64,000 nucleotides of DNA from Thiohalobacter sp. (GCF_027000115.1 NZ_JALTON010000040.1:62001-126000), one strand, 5' to 3'; counted from the stretch's first letter, positions 38,973 through 48,920 are shown. A program made the numbers and translations. The notes: a model not told the origin generated them from the letters alone.

Positions 38973-40856
38973 ATGGCTACCGCCGAAGATCCTGCCAATT
39001 CCGTCGCCGCCTGGAAGCGCAAGTACTACGACAGTCTCGAGGAACTGGAGACGCGCGAGCGCCAGTGGGGGCAGATGGAGGACCTGCTCCGGCGCACCAT
39101 TTCACGCCTGACCCTGGCGGCAGACGGTCTCGATCCCACCCTGGACGAGCAGCTGCGCGCCCTGCGCGATGCCATCCGTGACCGGGCCGAAGCGCCCGCA
39201 CTGCGCGCCCGCATCGAGGCCATGTCGAAGACCCTGGTCAAGCTCGATAACCAGCGCGCCGCCGAACGGGCGCTGCCGGGCCGCGTGGAGATTCTGGCGC
39301 AGGTGCTGGAAGGCGCGCGCCTCCCGAAGCCGCTGGCACGGGAAGCGAAGGCGCTGCGCAAGACGCTCAAGGGTCTGGGCGAGGATGATCTGGACAAGGC
39401 GGTCAAGGCATTCGCGGATTTCCTCGCGCGCGCGCTGGCACCGGAGGCTGCCGACGAAGGCACGCCTGGGGGGCTGCTCGGCCGCCTGTTCGGGTCGCGT
39501 GAACAGAAGGCGGCGCCCGAGGCGACGACCGCACCGCCGGCTGCCGAGCCACCGCCCGCACGTGCCGAGCCGCCGAGCCTGGTCCCCGGCCAGCGCGACA
39601 TGCTTTTGGGCCTGATCGAGCAGCTGGCCCGTACTCCGCAGCGTCGGGCAGGGGTCGGCGAACTGCGCGAGCCGGTGCTGCGTGCCGCCACCGAGGCCGA
39701 GTTGCGGCGGCTGGGCGAGCAGCTGGCAGCGCTGTTGAATACCTCCCCGACGCTGGCGGACGAAGTGTCCGCAACGCCGACGACCGACGTCGGGACCCGC
39801 GACGCGGATGACGCCGCCGTGCGTGACCTGCTGCGCCAGTTGCTGGAGCGCATCGAATTTCCCGCCGAATTTGCCGACGAGGTCGAGGCGCTCAAGGATC
39901 GCATCCTGGACACGGCTACGCCGCTGGATGTCGATGCCACCCTCCAGGCGCTGGCCGACCTGGTGTCGCGGGTGCGCAGCAAGCTGCAGGACGAGACCCG
40001 GGAATTCGAGAACTTCCTCAGCCAGCTCACCGACCGGCTGGCCGACATCGACGAGCATGTGCGCGGCAGCGAGGCCGACCGCATCGCCAGTTACAAGAAC
40101 GGCCGCGAACTCGGCAACGCAGTCGAGGCGCAGGTGCAGGACATCGCCAGCAGCGTGCGCGATGCCAGCGACCTGCCGCAGCTGCGCGATGCCGTTCAGT
40201 CACGCATAGAGACCATCATTGCCCACATCGAGCAGCATCGTCAGGTCGAGGCCGCGCGTCACCGGGCGGCCGAGGCCAAGGTGCGCGAGCTCAGCGAGCG
40301 GCTGGCGGCGCTGGAAGAGGAAACCGGCGAACTGCGCAGCCGGGTGCGCGAGGAACGCAACCAGGCCATGACCGATACCCTCACCGGCATTCCCAACCGG
40401 CTGGCGTGGGAGGAGCGGGTTGGGCAGGAATACGCCCGCTGGAAACGTTTCGCCACGCCGCTGGCGCTGGTGGTCTGGGACGTGGATCACTTCAAGAAGA
40501 TCAACGACCGCTTCGGTCACAAGGCCGGCGACAAGGTACTCAAGGTGATCGCCAACCTGCTGGCCGACAATGTACGCGAAACCGATTTCCTCGCCCGCTA
40601 CGGCGGCGAGGAATTCGTGATGCTGATGATCGGCGCCAGTGCCGAGGACGCGCAGCGGGTCGCCGACAAGCTGCGCGAGGCAGTGGCGAATTGCGGCTTC
40701 CACTACAAGGGCGAGGCCGTGCCCATCACCATCTCCTGCGGTGTCGCCCAATTCAGCGAGGGGGACAGTATCGAGTCGGTGTTCGAGCGTGCCGACCAGG
40801 CCCTTTATCGCGCCAAGGACAGCGGTCGCAATTGCTGCGTGGTGGCCGACGCCTGA
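38973..40856 (+). CDS. Diguanylate cyclase with a long helical N-terminal region
   Basis: A 627-residue soluble protein. Only the last 170 residues are a recognised domain, a GGDEF diguanylate cyclase with the active variant GGEEF near residue 545 (ARYGGEEFVMLMIG) and LTGIPNRLAWEERV, DVDHFKKINDRFGH motifs. The preceding 450 residues are mostly charged helix with Ala/Pro-rich linkers (about 170-215) and a strong coiled coil just before the catalytic domain. No sensor domain was recognised. It is preceded by a 117-bp gap containing a GCCCCG/CGGGGC hairpin and is probably transcribed alone. Confidence 0.9.
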   Translation: MATAEDPANSVAAWKRKYYDSLEELETRERQWGQMEDLLRRTISRLTLAADGLDPTLDEQLRALRDAIRDRAEAPALRARIEAMSKTLVKLDNQRAAERALPGRVEILAQVLEGARLPKPLAREAKALRKTLKGLGEDDLDKAVKAFADFLARALAPEAADEGTPGGLLGRLFGSREQKAAPEATTAPPAAEPPPARAEPPSLVPGQRDMLLGLIEQLARTPQRRAGVGELREPVLRAATEAELRRLGEQLAALLNTSPTLADEVSATPTTDVGTRDADDAAVRDLLRQLLERIEFPAEFADEVEALKDRILDTATPLDVDATLQALADLVSRVRSKLQDETREFENFLSQLTDRLADIDEHVRGSEADRIASYKNGRELGNAVEAQVQDIASSVRDASDLPQLRDAVQSRIETIIAHIEQHRQVEAARHRAAEAKVRELSERLAALEEETGELRSRVREERNQAMTDTLTGIPNRLAWEERVGQEYARWKRFATPLALVVWDVDHFKKINDRFGHKAGDKVLKVIANLLADNVRETDFLARYGGEEFVMLMIGASAEDAQRVADKLREAVANCGFHYKGEAVPITISCGVAQFSEGDSIESVFERADQALYRAKDSGRNCCVVADA

Positions 40857-40914
40857 CCTTCCGGCCGTTCCGTCCCGAATGCAGGCCAGATACCCTGCGG
40901 GCGCATCCCCTTCC

Positions 40915-42585
40915 TCAGCCGTAGTATTCCCGCCGCAGCCCTTCCACCAGCGCCTCGATGGCGTCTTCCGCCAGTCCGGCACTGCGCAGCACGCCGCTGC
41001 CGAGTTGCAGGCTGGCCTCCAGCGTTTCCGAGACCACCTCGGTGGCGCCCGCCCTGCGCAGCTCGTCGCAATGCAGGCGGTCCCGGCCGCGGGCGTGGAT
41101 GGGCAGGTCGGGGTAGTGTTCGTGGAGCTGGCGCACCAGGCGGATGGCCGCCAGCGGCTGGTCGAGGCTGCACACCAGCAGGCGCGCGCGCTCGATGCCG
41201 GCAGCATGCAGCACGTCGACCTGACTGGCATCGCCGAAGAACACCGGCAGGCCCTCCCGACGGCCTTCCATGACCCGAACCGTGTCGCGCTCGATGGCCA
41301 GGAAGGGCACGCCACCCCGATGCAGCAGCCGGGCGATGCGCCGGCCCACCCGCCCGAAGCCGGCAATGATGATATGCGGCTGATCGTCTTCAAGATGCCG
41401 GGTGTTTACGTCGTGGGTTGGCTCGTCGCCGTGAAGCCGGCGGGACAGGCGTTCGCTGACGAGGACCGCGAGCGGCGTCAGCGCCATGGTCAGGGCGATG
41501 ACCAGGGTCAGAAGCTGGAACAGCCGGTCCTCCAGCAGGCCCGAGACGGATGCCAGCCCGAACAGCACGAAGCCGAACTCGCCGCTCTGCGACAGCAGTC
41601 CGGCCACCCGCGTCGCATTGGCCGTGCCCTCGCCCCACAGTTTCACCAGCAGCCAGAGCACGCCGGCCTTCAGGGCCATCAGGCCGATCACCAGGCCGCT
41701 CACCAGCAGCGCCTCCTCCAGCAGCAGGCCCAGGTCCACGCCCATGCCCACGCTCATGAAGAACAGGCCGAGCAGGATGCCGCGAAAGGGCTCGATGTCG
41801 GCGATCACCTGATGCCGGTAGTGCGATTCGGCGAGCATGAGGCCGGCGAGGAAGGCGCCCAGTGCCAGCGACAGGCCGGCCTTCTGCATCAGCCAGGCGG
41901 TGCCCAGCACGGCGATCAGTGCCGCGGCGATGAAGAGTTCCCGGGTGCGGCTGGAGGCCACGGCCTGCAGCAGGGGCGTGAGCAGGAAGCGGCCTGCCAG
42001 GATCACCGTGCCGACCGCGAGCACTGCATCCAGCACCGCAAACTCGAGGCCACGGGCCAGGCCGGTATCCTCGGCCAGCAACGAGACCAGTGCCAGCAGC
42101 GGTACGACCGCGAGATCCTGCAGCAGCAGGATGGCAAAGGCCACGCGCCCGTGCGGGCTGCCCAGCTCGCCGCGTTCGCTGAGAATCTGCAAGCCGAAGG
42201 CCGTGGAGGAGAGCGCCAGGCCGAAGCCGATGATGACCGTGGTGCGCAGATCGATGCCGAAGAGCCAGACCACGGCCATGATCAGCCCAGCGGTGACCAT
42301 CACCTGCGCGGTGCCCAGTCCGAATACCTGCCGGCGCATGGCCCACAGCCGCGCCGGCTTGAGTTCCACGCCGATCACGAACAGCAGGAAGACCACGCCG
42401 AACTCGGCGATGTGGCGGATATCCTCCACGTCCCCGATCAGCCCCAGTCCCCAGGGGCCGATGAGCGCGCCCGCCGCCAGGTAGCCCAGTACCGAACCCA
42501 GTCCAAGGCGCAGGAACACGGGGACCACCAGCACGGCAGCAATCAGCAGCAACAGGATTTCGACCAGGCCCGGGGCTGCATCCAT
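40915..42585 (-). CDS. Kef-type cation:proton antiporter (CPA2) with TrkA-N domain
   Basis: A 556-residue membrane protein. Residues 1-380 hold about 12 hydrophobic segments of the CPA2 family, including GYLAAGALIGPWGLG, FLLFVIGVELKP, ALSSTAFGLQIL, LLLQDLAVVPLLAL, GAFLAGLMLAES and LLSQSGEFGFVLFGL. After residue 405 there is a TrkA-N NAD-binding domain (HIIIAGFGRVGRRIARLL). Such proteins exchange K+ or Na+ for protons and are gated by nucleotide or glutathione adducts. The start overlaps the stop of the upstream gene by 1 bp, so the two are coupled. It converges on the diguanylate cyclase. Confidence 0.92.
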   Translation of the reverse strand: MDAAPGLVEILLLLIAAVLVVPVFLRLGLGSVLGYLAAGALIGPWGLGLIGDVEDIRHIAEFGVVFLLFVIGVELKPARLWAMRRQVFGLGTAQVMVTAGLIMAVVWLFGIDLRTTVIIGFGLALSSTAFGLQILSERGELGSPHGRVAFAILLLQDLAVVPLLALVSLLAEDTGLARGLEFAVLDAVLAVGTVILAGRFLLTPLLQAVASSRTRELFIAAALIAVLGTAWLMQKAGLSLALGAFLAGLMLAESHYRHQVIADIEPFRGILLGLFFMSVGMGVDLGLLLEEALLVSGLVIGLMALKAGVLWLLVKLWGEGTANATRVAGLLSQSGEFGFVLFGLASVSGLLEDRLFQLLTLVIALTMALTPLAVLVSERLSRRLHGDEPTHDVNTRHLEDDQPHIIIAGFGRVGRRIARLLHRGGVPFLAIERDTVRVMEGRREGLPVFFGDASQVDVLHAAGIERARLLVCSLDQPLAAIRLVRQLHEHYPDLPIHARGRDRLHCDELRRAGATEVVSETLEASLQLGSGVLRSAGLAEDAIEALVEGLRREYYG

Positions 42586-43253
42586 CAGCGGTTCTCCTCC
42601 AGGGCGGCGAGTGGAGCGCGCAGGCGCGCGGCGAAGTCGCGGGGCGGCACATACTGCAACAGTTCACGGCCCTCCTGATCCATGACCAGGTCCAGTCCCA
42701 ACCGCGGATACAGCCAGTGGGTCACGCCCTCTGTCTCGGCAATGCGCTCGACCGGTTCGCCGAAGCGCGCCACGGCCAGTGCCTCGTCGAGCTGGGCGGC
42801 GGGGATGAAGCCCAGGCCGGTGACCGGTGCCGCGCGGACCGTTGCCAGGTCATTGTCGGCCAGCCAGTAGCGCACGGCGCCGCTCTCCTGCGGCTTGCGG
42901 CGCGGCGCGTGACGTTTCAGGGTCTCGATCGTTTCCGGCGGGAGGTGGGCACTCACTACCAGCCGGCCCGACAGCGGACCGGCCTGAAAGCGCGGATAGT
43001 AGACCTCCAGCGTGCCGGCCTCGCCGGGACGGGCGATGATGGCGAGCTGGGCATCGCGCCCGTGGCGGTCGAGCACGGCGCCCACGTCGTCCACGCCGAG
43101 ATGGATGTCGAACACCCGCGAGCTGCCATCGCCGGGGAGCTCGATCTGCCAGGGCAGGCCGCGCATTTCGGCCGGCGGCTGCGGCCGGTGCAGGGCCAGG
43201 GCCGCCGCCAGCAGCAGGCCGACCAGGAGCAGGGCGCGGAGCAGGGTCTTCAT
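42585..43253 (-). CDS. Membrane-anchored hypothetical protein coupled to the Kef-type antiporter
   Basis: A 222-residue protein with a single N-terminal hydrophobic segment (LLRALLLVGLLLAAALALH) that serves as a signal anchor or uncleaved signal, leaving a soluble domain outside the cytoplasm. I do not recognise the family. Segments such as PWQIELPGDGSSRVFDIHLG, GTLEVYYPRFQAGPLSGRLV and GVTHWLYPRLGLDLVMDQEG suggest a globular beta-rich domain. The TGATG overlap with the antiporter implies a shared role, perhaps as an accessory subunit. Codon use matches neighbours. Confidence 0.8.
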   Translation of the reverse strand: MKTLLRALLLVGLLLAAALALHRPQPPAEMRGLPWQIELPGDGSSRVFDIHLGVDDVGAVLDRHGRDAQLAIIARPGEAGTLEVYYPRFQAGPLSGRLVVSAHLPPETIETLKRHAPRRKPQESGAVRYWLADNDLATVRAAPVTGLGFIPAAQLDEALAVARFGEPVERIAETEGVTHWLYPRLGLDLVMDQEGRELLQYVPPRDFAARLRAPLAALEENR

Positions 43254-43327
43254 GTCGGCTACTGTACCTGAAACCGGCGCCTGACCAGGATCATTTGTAC
43301 ATCCCGGTTCCCGGGTAGAATGTCGGC

Positions 43328-43711
43328 ATGGACTATCTGCTGGTCAAGTCGATCCACGTGGCCACGGCCGTGATCACGCTGGCGTTGTTCCTGCTGCGCG
43401 GGCTCTGGATGTGGCAGGGCAGCCTGGCGCGGCGCGGGCGCTGGGTGCGGGTGCTGCCGCATGTGAACGATGCCACCCTGCTGGCCAGCGCGCTGGCGCT
43501 GGTCGCGATCGGTGGACACTGGCCCTGGCAGCAGCCCTGGCTGGCGGCCAAGCTGGTGGCACTGCTGGCCTACATCGGGCTGGGCATGCGGGCGTTGCGG
43601 CCCGGTCGCCCGCCGGCGACGCGGCGCCTGGCCTTCCTATCGGCGCTGGGGGTCTTTGCCTATATCGTCGGCGTGGCGGTGCGCCGCTCGCCGTTGTCCT
43701 GGCTCGGGTGA
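43328..43711 (+). CDS. SirB2 family membrane protein
   Basis: A 127-residue protein with four hydrophobic segments matching the SirB2 family (MDYLLVKSIHVATAVITLAL, LRGLWMWQGS, VLPHVNDATLLASALAL, WLAAKLVALLAYIGLGMRAL). The family name comes from an early Salmonella invasion study, but its molecular function is unknown. It stands alone on the plus strand between two minus-strand units and converges on the sigma-54 activator gene with only 7 bp between stops. Confidence 0.88.
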   Translation: MDYLLVKSIHVATAVITLALFLLRGLWMWQGSLARRGRWVRVLPHVNDATLLASALALVAIGGHWPWQQPWLAAKLVALLAYIGLGMRALRPGRPPATRRLAFLSALGVFAYIVGVAVRRSPLSWLG

Positions 43712-43718
43712 CGGGCCG

Positions 43719-44681
<963 letters not shown>

Positions 44682-44740
44682 CGCCTGTTCCGTTCGTTCA
44701 GCATCCGCAAGTATCTATAATGTGTGTGCTCCGGCGCGCC

Positions 44741-44754
44741 TTGATGCAGGTCAG
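44741..44754 (-). promoter_or_regulatory. FNR/Dnr-type box upstream of the sigma-54 activator
   Basis: Read toward the gene, CTGACCTGCATCAA matches the TTGAC/T-N4-A/GTCAA pattern with one mismatch. A TATAGA hexamer follows 21 bp later, the geometry of a class II FNR-activated promoter, about 60 bp before the start codon. Confidence 0.5.
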
Positions 44755-44775
44755 TCTCCTGGCCCTGCCCAGGGT

Positions 44776-44788
44776 GCAATATGCGGGC
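44776..44788 (+). repeat. Intergenic 13-mer GCAATATGCGGGC, copy 3
   Basis: Third exact copy, followed by TAGG. It abuts the stop codon of the minus-strand UreH_2-type gene, in the gap before the sigma-54 activator. Confidence 0.6.
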
Positions 44789-45474
44789 TAGGCGGCCAGC
44801 TCCGGCCCCAGCCAGATCCAGCCCAGACCGAAGGCGATCAGCACCGCGCCGATGGTGCGTCGCAGCCGTGCCCCGTCGCCCAGCCGCACAAACCAGCCCG
44901 TGAACAGGCCGGTCGCCAGGGTCGCGGGCAGCGTACCCAGCCCGAACAGGGCCATGGTCAGGGCGCCACCGGCGGCGCTGCCGGCCGCCGTCGCCAGCAA
45001 CAGTGTCGCATAGACCAGCCCGCAGGGCAGCCAGCCCCACACCAGGCCGAAAGCCAGCGCCTGCCCCGGGGAGCGCACCGGCAGCAGGCGCCGGCCGACG
45101 GGTTCCAGCCGCCGCCACAGCGGGCGTCCGAGCTGCTCCACGCGCGCGAAGGCGGGGAACCAGCCGGCCAGGTGCAGGCCGATGGCGACCAGCAGCGCGG
45201 CCGATGCCAGCGCCAGCAGCCGGTGCCCGGTGCCGCCGGCCAGGCCACCGGCCAGTCCCGAGCCGATTCCCCCGGCCAGGGCGCCGGCTGCCGCATAGCT
45301 GAGCACGCGACCCAGGTTGTAGCCGGTGACATGTACCAGCAGGCGGCCGCGGTGCGCCTGCACTGCGGGATCGAGGCCGAGGCTGAGTGCACCGATGATG
45401 CCGCCGCACATGCCGACGCAGTGCAGGGCACTGGCCAGGCCGATCAGCAGCGGGGTAAGGGTGAAGGGATCCAT
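44788..45474 (-). CDS. UreH_2 / TauE-SafE-like membrane protein
   Basis: A 228-residue protein with about six hydrophobic segments and the conserved start FTLTPLLIGLASALHCVGMCGGIIGALSLG, typical of the DsbD-transmembrane-like UreH_2 family. A second half-motif reads FGLVWGWLPCGLVYATLLLA, and the paired Cys residues (GMCGG, LPCG) recall thiol or copper handling. Family members are often near cbb3 oxidase maturation genes and have been linked to copper or heme transport, but no oxidase gene is here. It is upstream of the sigma-54 activator on the same strand. Confidence 0.85.
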   Translation of the reverse strand: MDPFTLTPLLIGLASALHCVGMCGGIIGALSLGLDPAVQAHRGRLLVHVTGYNLGRVLSYAAAGALAGGIGSGLAGGLAGGTGHRLLALASAALLVAIGLHLAGWFPAFARVEQLGRPLWRRLEPVGRRLLPVRSPGQALAFGLVWGWLPCGLVYATLLLATAAGSAAGGALTMALFGLGTLPATLATGLFTGWFVRLGDGARLRRTIGAVLIAFGLGWIWLGPELAA

Positions 45475-45598
45475 GGGGGCGGCATTGCGGGTGTTGCTGC
45501 ATCTTAACCCAAGATGGTGCCGCAGGGCGGACGCGAGCAGAGCGCAGGTCCATGCCCGGGAGGTTGATGAGACAGGTTGACCCGGCGGGCACCTGGGT

Positions 45599-45630
45599 GG
45601 AAAAGAAGGGCGGGGCGCCAGGCGCCCCGC
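45599..45630 (-). terminator. Rho-independent terminator of the DUF5666 gene
   Basis: GCGGGGCG and CGCCCCGC form an 8-bp stem with a 5-base loop (45610-45630). On the minus strand it is followed by CCTTCTTTTCC. It lies 28 bp after the DUF5666 stop codon. Confidence 0.7.
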
Positions 45631-45657
45631 AATGCCAAGGGAGGGGATTGACGGGCA

Positions 45658-47100
45658 CTAGTTCTCGAACTCGACTTCCTCGGCGGTGCCGTCATTGTTG
45701 CTGTCCTTGATCTTCACCAGGTCGCCGGTCGATGCGCTGGAGAAGAAGGTGCCCGAGGTGATGCCGTTGTCATTGGCATCCTCGAAGCTGGCACCGCTGG
45801 TGTCGAAGGTCACGCCGAGCAGGGTCACGTTCGGACTGGCCACACTGTCGAGGCTGGCCTGCAGAATGGTAGCGCTTGCGCTGTCGCGCTTGAGCTTGTC
45901 GGCGACCACATTGCCCGAACCATCCAGGTGCGCCTCGATCTCCAGGAAGTCGCCGCTGGAGATGTCCGCCAGGGTGAAGGGCTCCCGATTGAGCACCTCG
46001 TCTTCCATCCGCGTCTGGCTGTTGGTGAGCACGGTCACCGAGCCCGTGCCCACGGTGAGCGTGACGGTGCCGGCCGTGGTGTCGACACTGGCGACGGGGG
46101 CCTCGATCTCGATGTTGCCGCCGCGGGCCTCGATCTCGGTGGCGGTCAGTACACCGTTGCTGACGGTGCCTTCCACTTCGATTTCAATGCCGTCGCCCAG
46201 TACCAGGGTGGCCGGTTCGAAGCGGGCCGCGCTGGCATCGACCGTCATCATGCCCAACTGGAAGTTCGCGTCGCTGACGTAATTGCGCACGATGCCCTCA
46301 AGGCTGACCTTGCCGGCATCATCGTCGAGGTCCTCGGACTCGATGCGGGTCGCGGTCAGGGTCGTGGCACCGGCGGAGGCCAGGGTGCCCTTGACTTCCA
46401 CGTACTGGCCGTTGGCAAGCGTGCCGCCGTTCACCTCGCTGGTGTCCGGGCTGCCGGAGATGTCGACTGTCAGCGTTGCGCCACTGGCCATCTGCAGGAT
46501 GAAGCTGCTGGCGCCCAGCCCGGTGACGGTGCCCTTGGCCTCGACCTCGGTGCTGTTGGCCGCAAAGGCGCCGGTCTTTTTCTCGATGTAGGTGGCCTGT
46601 AGCTGACCGTTGGCATCGAAGAAGCCGCTGACCTCGACCATGTCATTGCCGGCCAGCGTCGCGTAGCTGGTGTTTTCGTACACGGTGGTGCTGGCACTGG
46701 CGACCACGGTGGTGCCGAGCAGGCTGAAGGTCTTCGCCGACTGGTCGGCATTCTCGGTCGGCGCGCCGTTTATGGGGCCTTCGAGTTCGGCATCGAAACT
46801 CACCCGGGTGGCAGTGCCGGTGGTGCCGTTAGCGTCGATGGTGCCCTCGATGCGCACCACCATGCCCACCCGGAGGTCGCTTTCCGAGCCACTGGCATCG
46901 TCGACCTCGAAGCTGGTCGAGGTGGTCTCGTACTCGACACCGTTGACGAAGATGGAGCCGAAACCGGTGATGGTGCCGACGGTGGTGACGCCGGTGCCGC
47001 CGATGCCGGACAAGCTGCTGCCACCGCCCCCGCTACAGGCGGCCAGGCTGGCGACCAGGGCGGCGATCGAGATCGTTGCGGCAATACGAGGGTAGTTCAT
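45658..47100 (-). CDS. DUF5666 repeat lipoprotein
   Basis: A 480-residue exported lipoprotein. The signal ends in a lipobox (ISIAALVASLAAC, Cys about 23) followed by a Gly/Ser linker. The rest is a tandem array of beta-rich DUF5666 units, each built like GxVxGxxSIxVNGxxYETxx or DLRVGMVVRIEGTID, with recurring EVEGTV, EVKGTL and DFLEIEAHL elements. It is acidic and rich in Thr, Ser and Val, unlike the Arg-rich neighbours, as expected for a surface protein. The ATG at 47100 follows AAGGAGA and is 1 bp after the DUF6502 stop, so the two are coupled. The family's function is unknown; surface binding or adhesion is a guess. Confidence 0.88.
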   Translation of the reverse strand: MNYPRIAATISIAALVASLAACSGGGGSSLSGIGGTGVTTVGTITGFGSIFVNGVEYETTSTSFEVDDASGSESDLRVGMVVRIEGTIDANGTTGTATRVSFDAELEGPINGAPTENADQSAKTFSLLGTTVVASASTTVYENTSYATLAGNDMVEVSGFFDANGQLQATYIEKKTGAFAANSTEVEAKGTVTGLGASSFILQMASGATLTVDISGSPDTSEVNGGTLANGQYVEVKGTLASAGATTLTATRIESEDLDDDAGKVSLEGIVRNYVSDANFQLGMMTVDASAARFEPATLVLGDGIEIEVEGTVSNGVLTATEIEARGGNIEIEAPVASVDTTAGTVTLTVGTGSVTVLTNSQTRMEDEVLNREPFTLADISSGDFLEIEAHLDGSGNVVADKLKRDSASATILQASLDSVASPNVTLLGVTFDTSGASFEDANDNGITSGTFFSSASTGDLVKIKDSNNDGTAEEVEFEN

Positions 47101-47101
47101 G

Positions 47102-47935
47102 TCAGTCTCCTTGGATCTGGGAGTCAAGCTGTTCGTGGTAATAGATGCCGAGGCTCACGTAGCGCGGCGCGTCTTCGGGCGCGCCGGCCCCGGCGCTCTC
47201 GGGTGATTCGTGACGGGCCAGCCAGGCGTCCAGTTCTTCCAGCAGGGCCTGGGCGCGCTCCGCCGACAGGGCGCGGAACGCGCGCAGGGCGCCGGCGCGC
47301 ACGCGGTTGTTGGACACCTTGCGCTGGAACCAGAGGTCGTCGGGCGGGCGGGTCAGGTTGTGGCCGATGGTGCCGATCAGCTCGGCCGTGTCCGTGCCCA
47401 GGATGCGGATCTTGTCCACCGGGTCACGGGAAGGCACGTAGGCATGGCGGACCAGATGCGCGCGGCCATCATCCACGCGCACCGACTCTGCGGCTTCGAG
47501 CACGGCCAGCATGGCGCGCGGCGGGATGTCGCCGCTGTAGCGTTTGACCAGGGTTGCGAAGGTGCTGCCTTCGCCTTCCAGCGGGAGGGGAGCGGGCTGG
47601 CCGTCCGGGGCAAGGAACTCGCTGTCGTTGAGCCAGCCGGAGATCACCCGCACGGCACGGTGGTAGCGCTGCATGCCCTCGCCGTCGGCCGGGTCGTCGA
47701 GTTCCAGCAGGCGTTTCGCCTCCTTGCGGGTGAGTCCTGTCAGTGCGGACACCCGCGAGACGCTCGGCTTGCGGCCGGGCTCGGCGAACTCCTGCCAGGC
47801 GATGTCGGCATAGGTCTTCTTCGCCAGTTCCGCGAAGGCGCCCCAGGCCACGCCGTTGCGGAGCAGGATGCGGACCAGGGGCCGCAGCAGGGTCATGACC
47901 GCGGCGTTGAGTGTGCTGTTGAATGCGTTGTCCAT
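47102..47935 (-). CDS. DUF6502 family protein, putative DNA-binding regulator
   Basis: A 277-residue cytoplasmic protein of the DUF6502 family. Residues 58-78 (SVSRVSALTGLTRKEAKRLL) read as a helix-turn-helix, and the N-terminal half (LRPLVRILLRNGVAWGAFAE) is the conserved family start. The C-terminal half is helical and charged, without catalytic motifs. The start codon is placed almost directly at the predicted transcription start, overlapping a perfect palindrome, which suggests a leaderless mRNA and self-regulation. The DUF5666 lipoprotein gene follows 1 bp later. A regulator of that lipoprotein is the simplest reading. Confidence 0.85.
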   Translation of the reverse strand: MDNAFNSTLNAAVMTLLRPLVRILLRNGVAWGAFAELAKKTYADIAWQEFAEPGRKPSVSRVSALTGLTRKEAKRLLELDDPADGEGMQRYHRAVRVISGWLNDSEFLAPDGQPAPLPLEGEGSTFATLVKRYSGDIPPRAMLAVLEAAESVRVDDGRAHLVRHAYVPSRDPVDKIRILGTDTAELIGTIGHNLTRPPDDLWFQRKVSNNRVRAGALRAFRALSAERAQALLEELDAWLARHESPESAGAGAPEDAPRYVSLGIYYHEQLDSQIQGD

Positions 47936-47936
47936 G

Positions 47937-47970
47937 TTTGGGAATATAATCCCAAATCATGATCCGTCAA
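47937..47970 (-). promoter_or_regulatory. Consensus promoter with palindromic operator, leaderless start of the DUF6502 gene
   Basis: Reading toward the gene, TTGACG (47965-47970) is 16 bp before TATATT (47944-47949). The -10 lies inside a palindrome, TTTGGGA-N6-TCCCAAA (47937-47956). The ATG begins 7-8 bases after the -10, exactly where transcription should start, leaving no room for a ribosome site. Confidence 0.7.
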
Positions 47971-48186
47971 GGCGACGCAGTTCACGGTTTTTGGATCTGC
48001 CATCAGCGGCCCGTCAAAATGCTGGAGTTTCAGCAGGAAAGGGGAATATATAGGGTTAGCGCTATTTCTGGAGTGCTATCATGTATACGCGGGTGGCGCC
48101 GGTCAGAAGCTGGGCTGGCTGGTGCTTGCGTCGATTCATGAGGTAAGCTCCATATTTCTTCATAACCATAAATCCGGAGCCTGGCC

Positions 48187-48855
48187 ATGAAGATCCCCCT
48201 GCGCGAACGCAAGGCCGCCCGCACTCGCCTGCGCCTCGCGGAAATCCTGCGCCAGCGACTGGAGCAGATGCCCTTCGAGGCGCTGGCGGTGCGCGACCTC
48301 TGCCAAGCCGCCGAGATCGCCGAGGCCACCTTCTTCAACTACTTCCCCCGCAAGCAGGACCTGCTGGCCTATGCCGGGCGCCTGCTGGCCCTGGATCTCA
48401 ACTGGGGTGTCACCCGTGCCGCCGAGACCTCGCCGGGGCTGGCCGCGATCCAGGGCCTGTTCGAACAGGCCGCGCGGGAGGCCGCCGCCGCACCGGGTTT
48501 CGTGGGCGAGCTGATCGCGTATCAGGCGCGCCTGCGGGAACGCCCCGATCCCGAGCCGCTGCCGCGTGCCGACCGGCTGCTGGCCTTTCCCGATCGCCCC
48601 GGTATCGATGCACTGGAGGACGCGGGCATCGACGCCCTGATCGCCCGCGAACTCCGGCACGCAGTCGATCGGGGTGAGCTGCCGCCGAATGCCCATCTGC
48701 CGACCCTGGTGGTGGGCCTGGTCGCGCTGTTCAACGGCGTCATCATCGCGCTGCGGCTGGTGAATCCGCAGGGCATCGCGGCCATGTACCGCCAGCAGCT
48801 CGCGCTGTTCCGGGCCGGGGCGCGCGCCGCCAGCCAGCGTCCACTGCAGTCCTGA
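48187..48855 (+). CDS. TetR/AcrR family transcriptional regulator
   Basis: A 222-residue one-component regulator. The N-terminal DNA-binding domain is clear (ERKAARTRLRLAEILRQRLE, then VRDLCQAAEIAEATFFNYFP and RKQDLLAYAGRLL). The C-terminal ligand domain is divergent, so the inducer is unknown. It stands alone, divergent from the DUF6502 gene across a 251-bp region that is AT-rich in part, and upstream of nnrS. It could control itself, the DUF6502-DUF5666 pair, or nnrS. No clear TetR operator palindrome was identified. Confidence 0.9.
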   Translation: MKIPLRERKAARTRLRLAEILRQRLEQMPFEALAVRDLCQAAEIAEATFFNYFPRKQDLLAYAGRLLALDLNWGVTRAAETSPGLAAIQGLFEQAAREAAAAPGFVGELIAYQARLRERPDPEPLPRADRLLAFPDRPGIDALEDAGIDALIARELRHAVDRGELPPNAHLPTLVVGLVALFNGVIIALRLVNPQGIAAMYRQQLALFRAGARAASQRPLQS

Positions 48856-48906
48856 ACAGACGACCACTGCATGCATCCTCACCGCACCGCAAGGCGCGGT
48901 ACCCGA

Positions 48907-48920
48907 TTGATGCACATCAA
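48907..48920 (+). promoter_or_regulatory. FNR/Dnr-type box upstream of nnrS
   Basis: TTGATGCACATCAA matches the FNR/Anr consensus TTGAT-N4-ATCAA perfectly. It ends 75 bp before the nnrS start codon, the same distance class as the box before norC. Confidence 0.8.

Noticed and set aside
45535-45560. TTGATGAGACAGGTTGAC as a further FNR box
   Set aside because: The two half-sites are in direct, not inverted, arrangement and the spacing is wrong.
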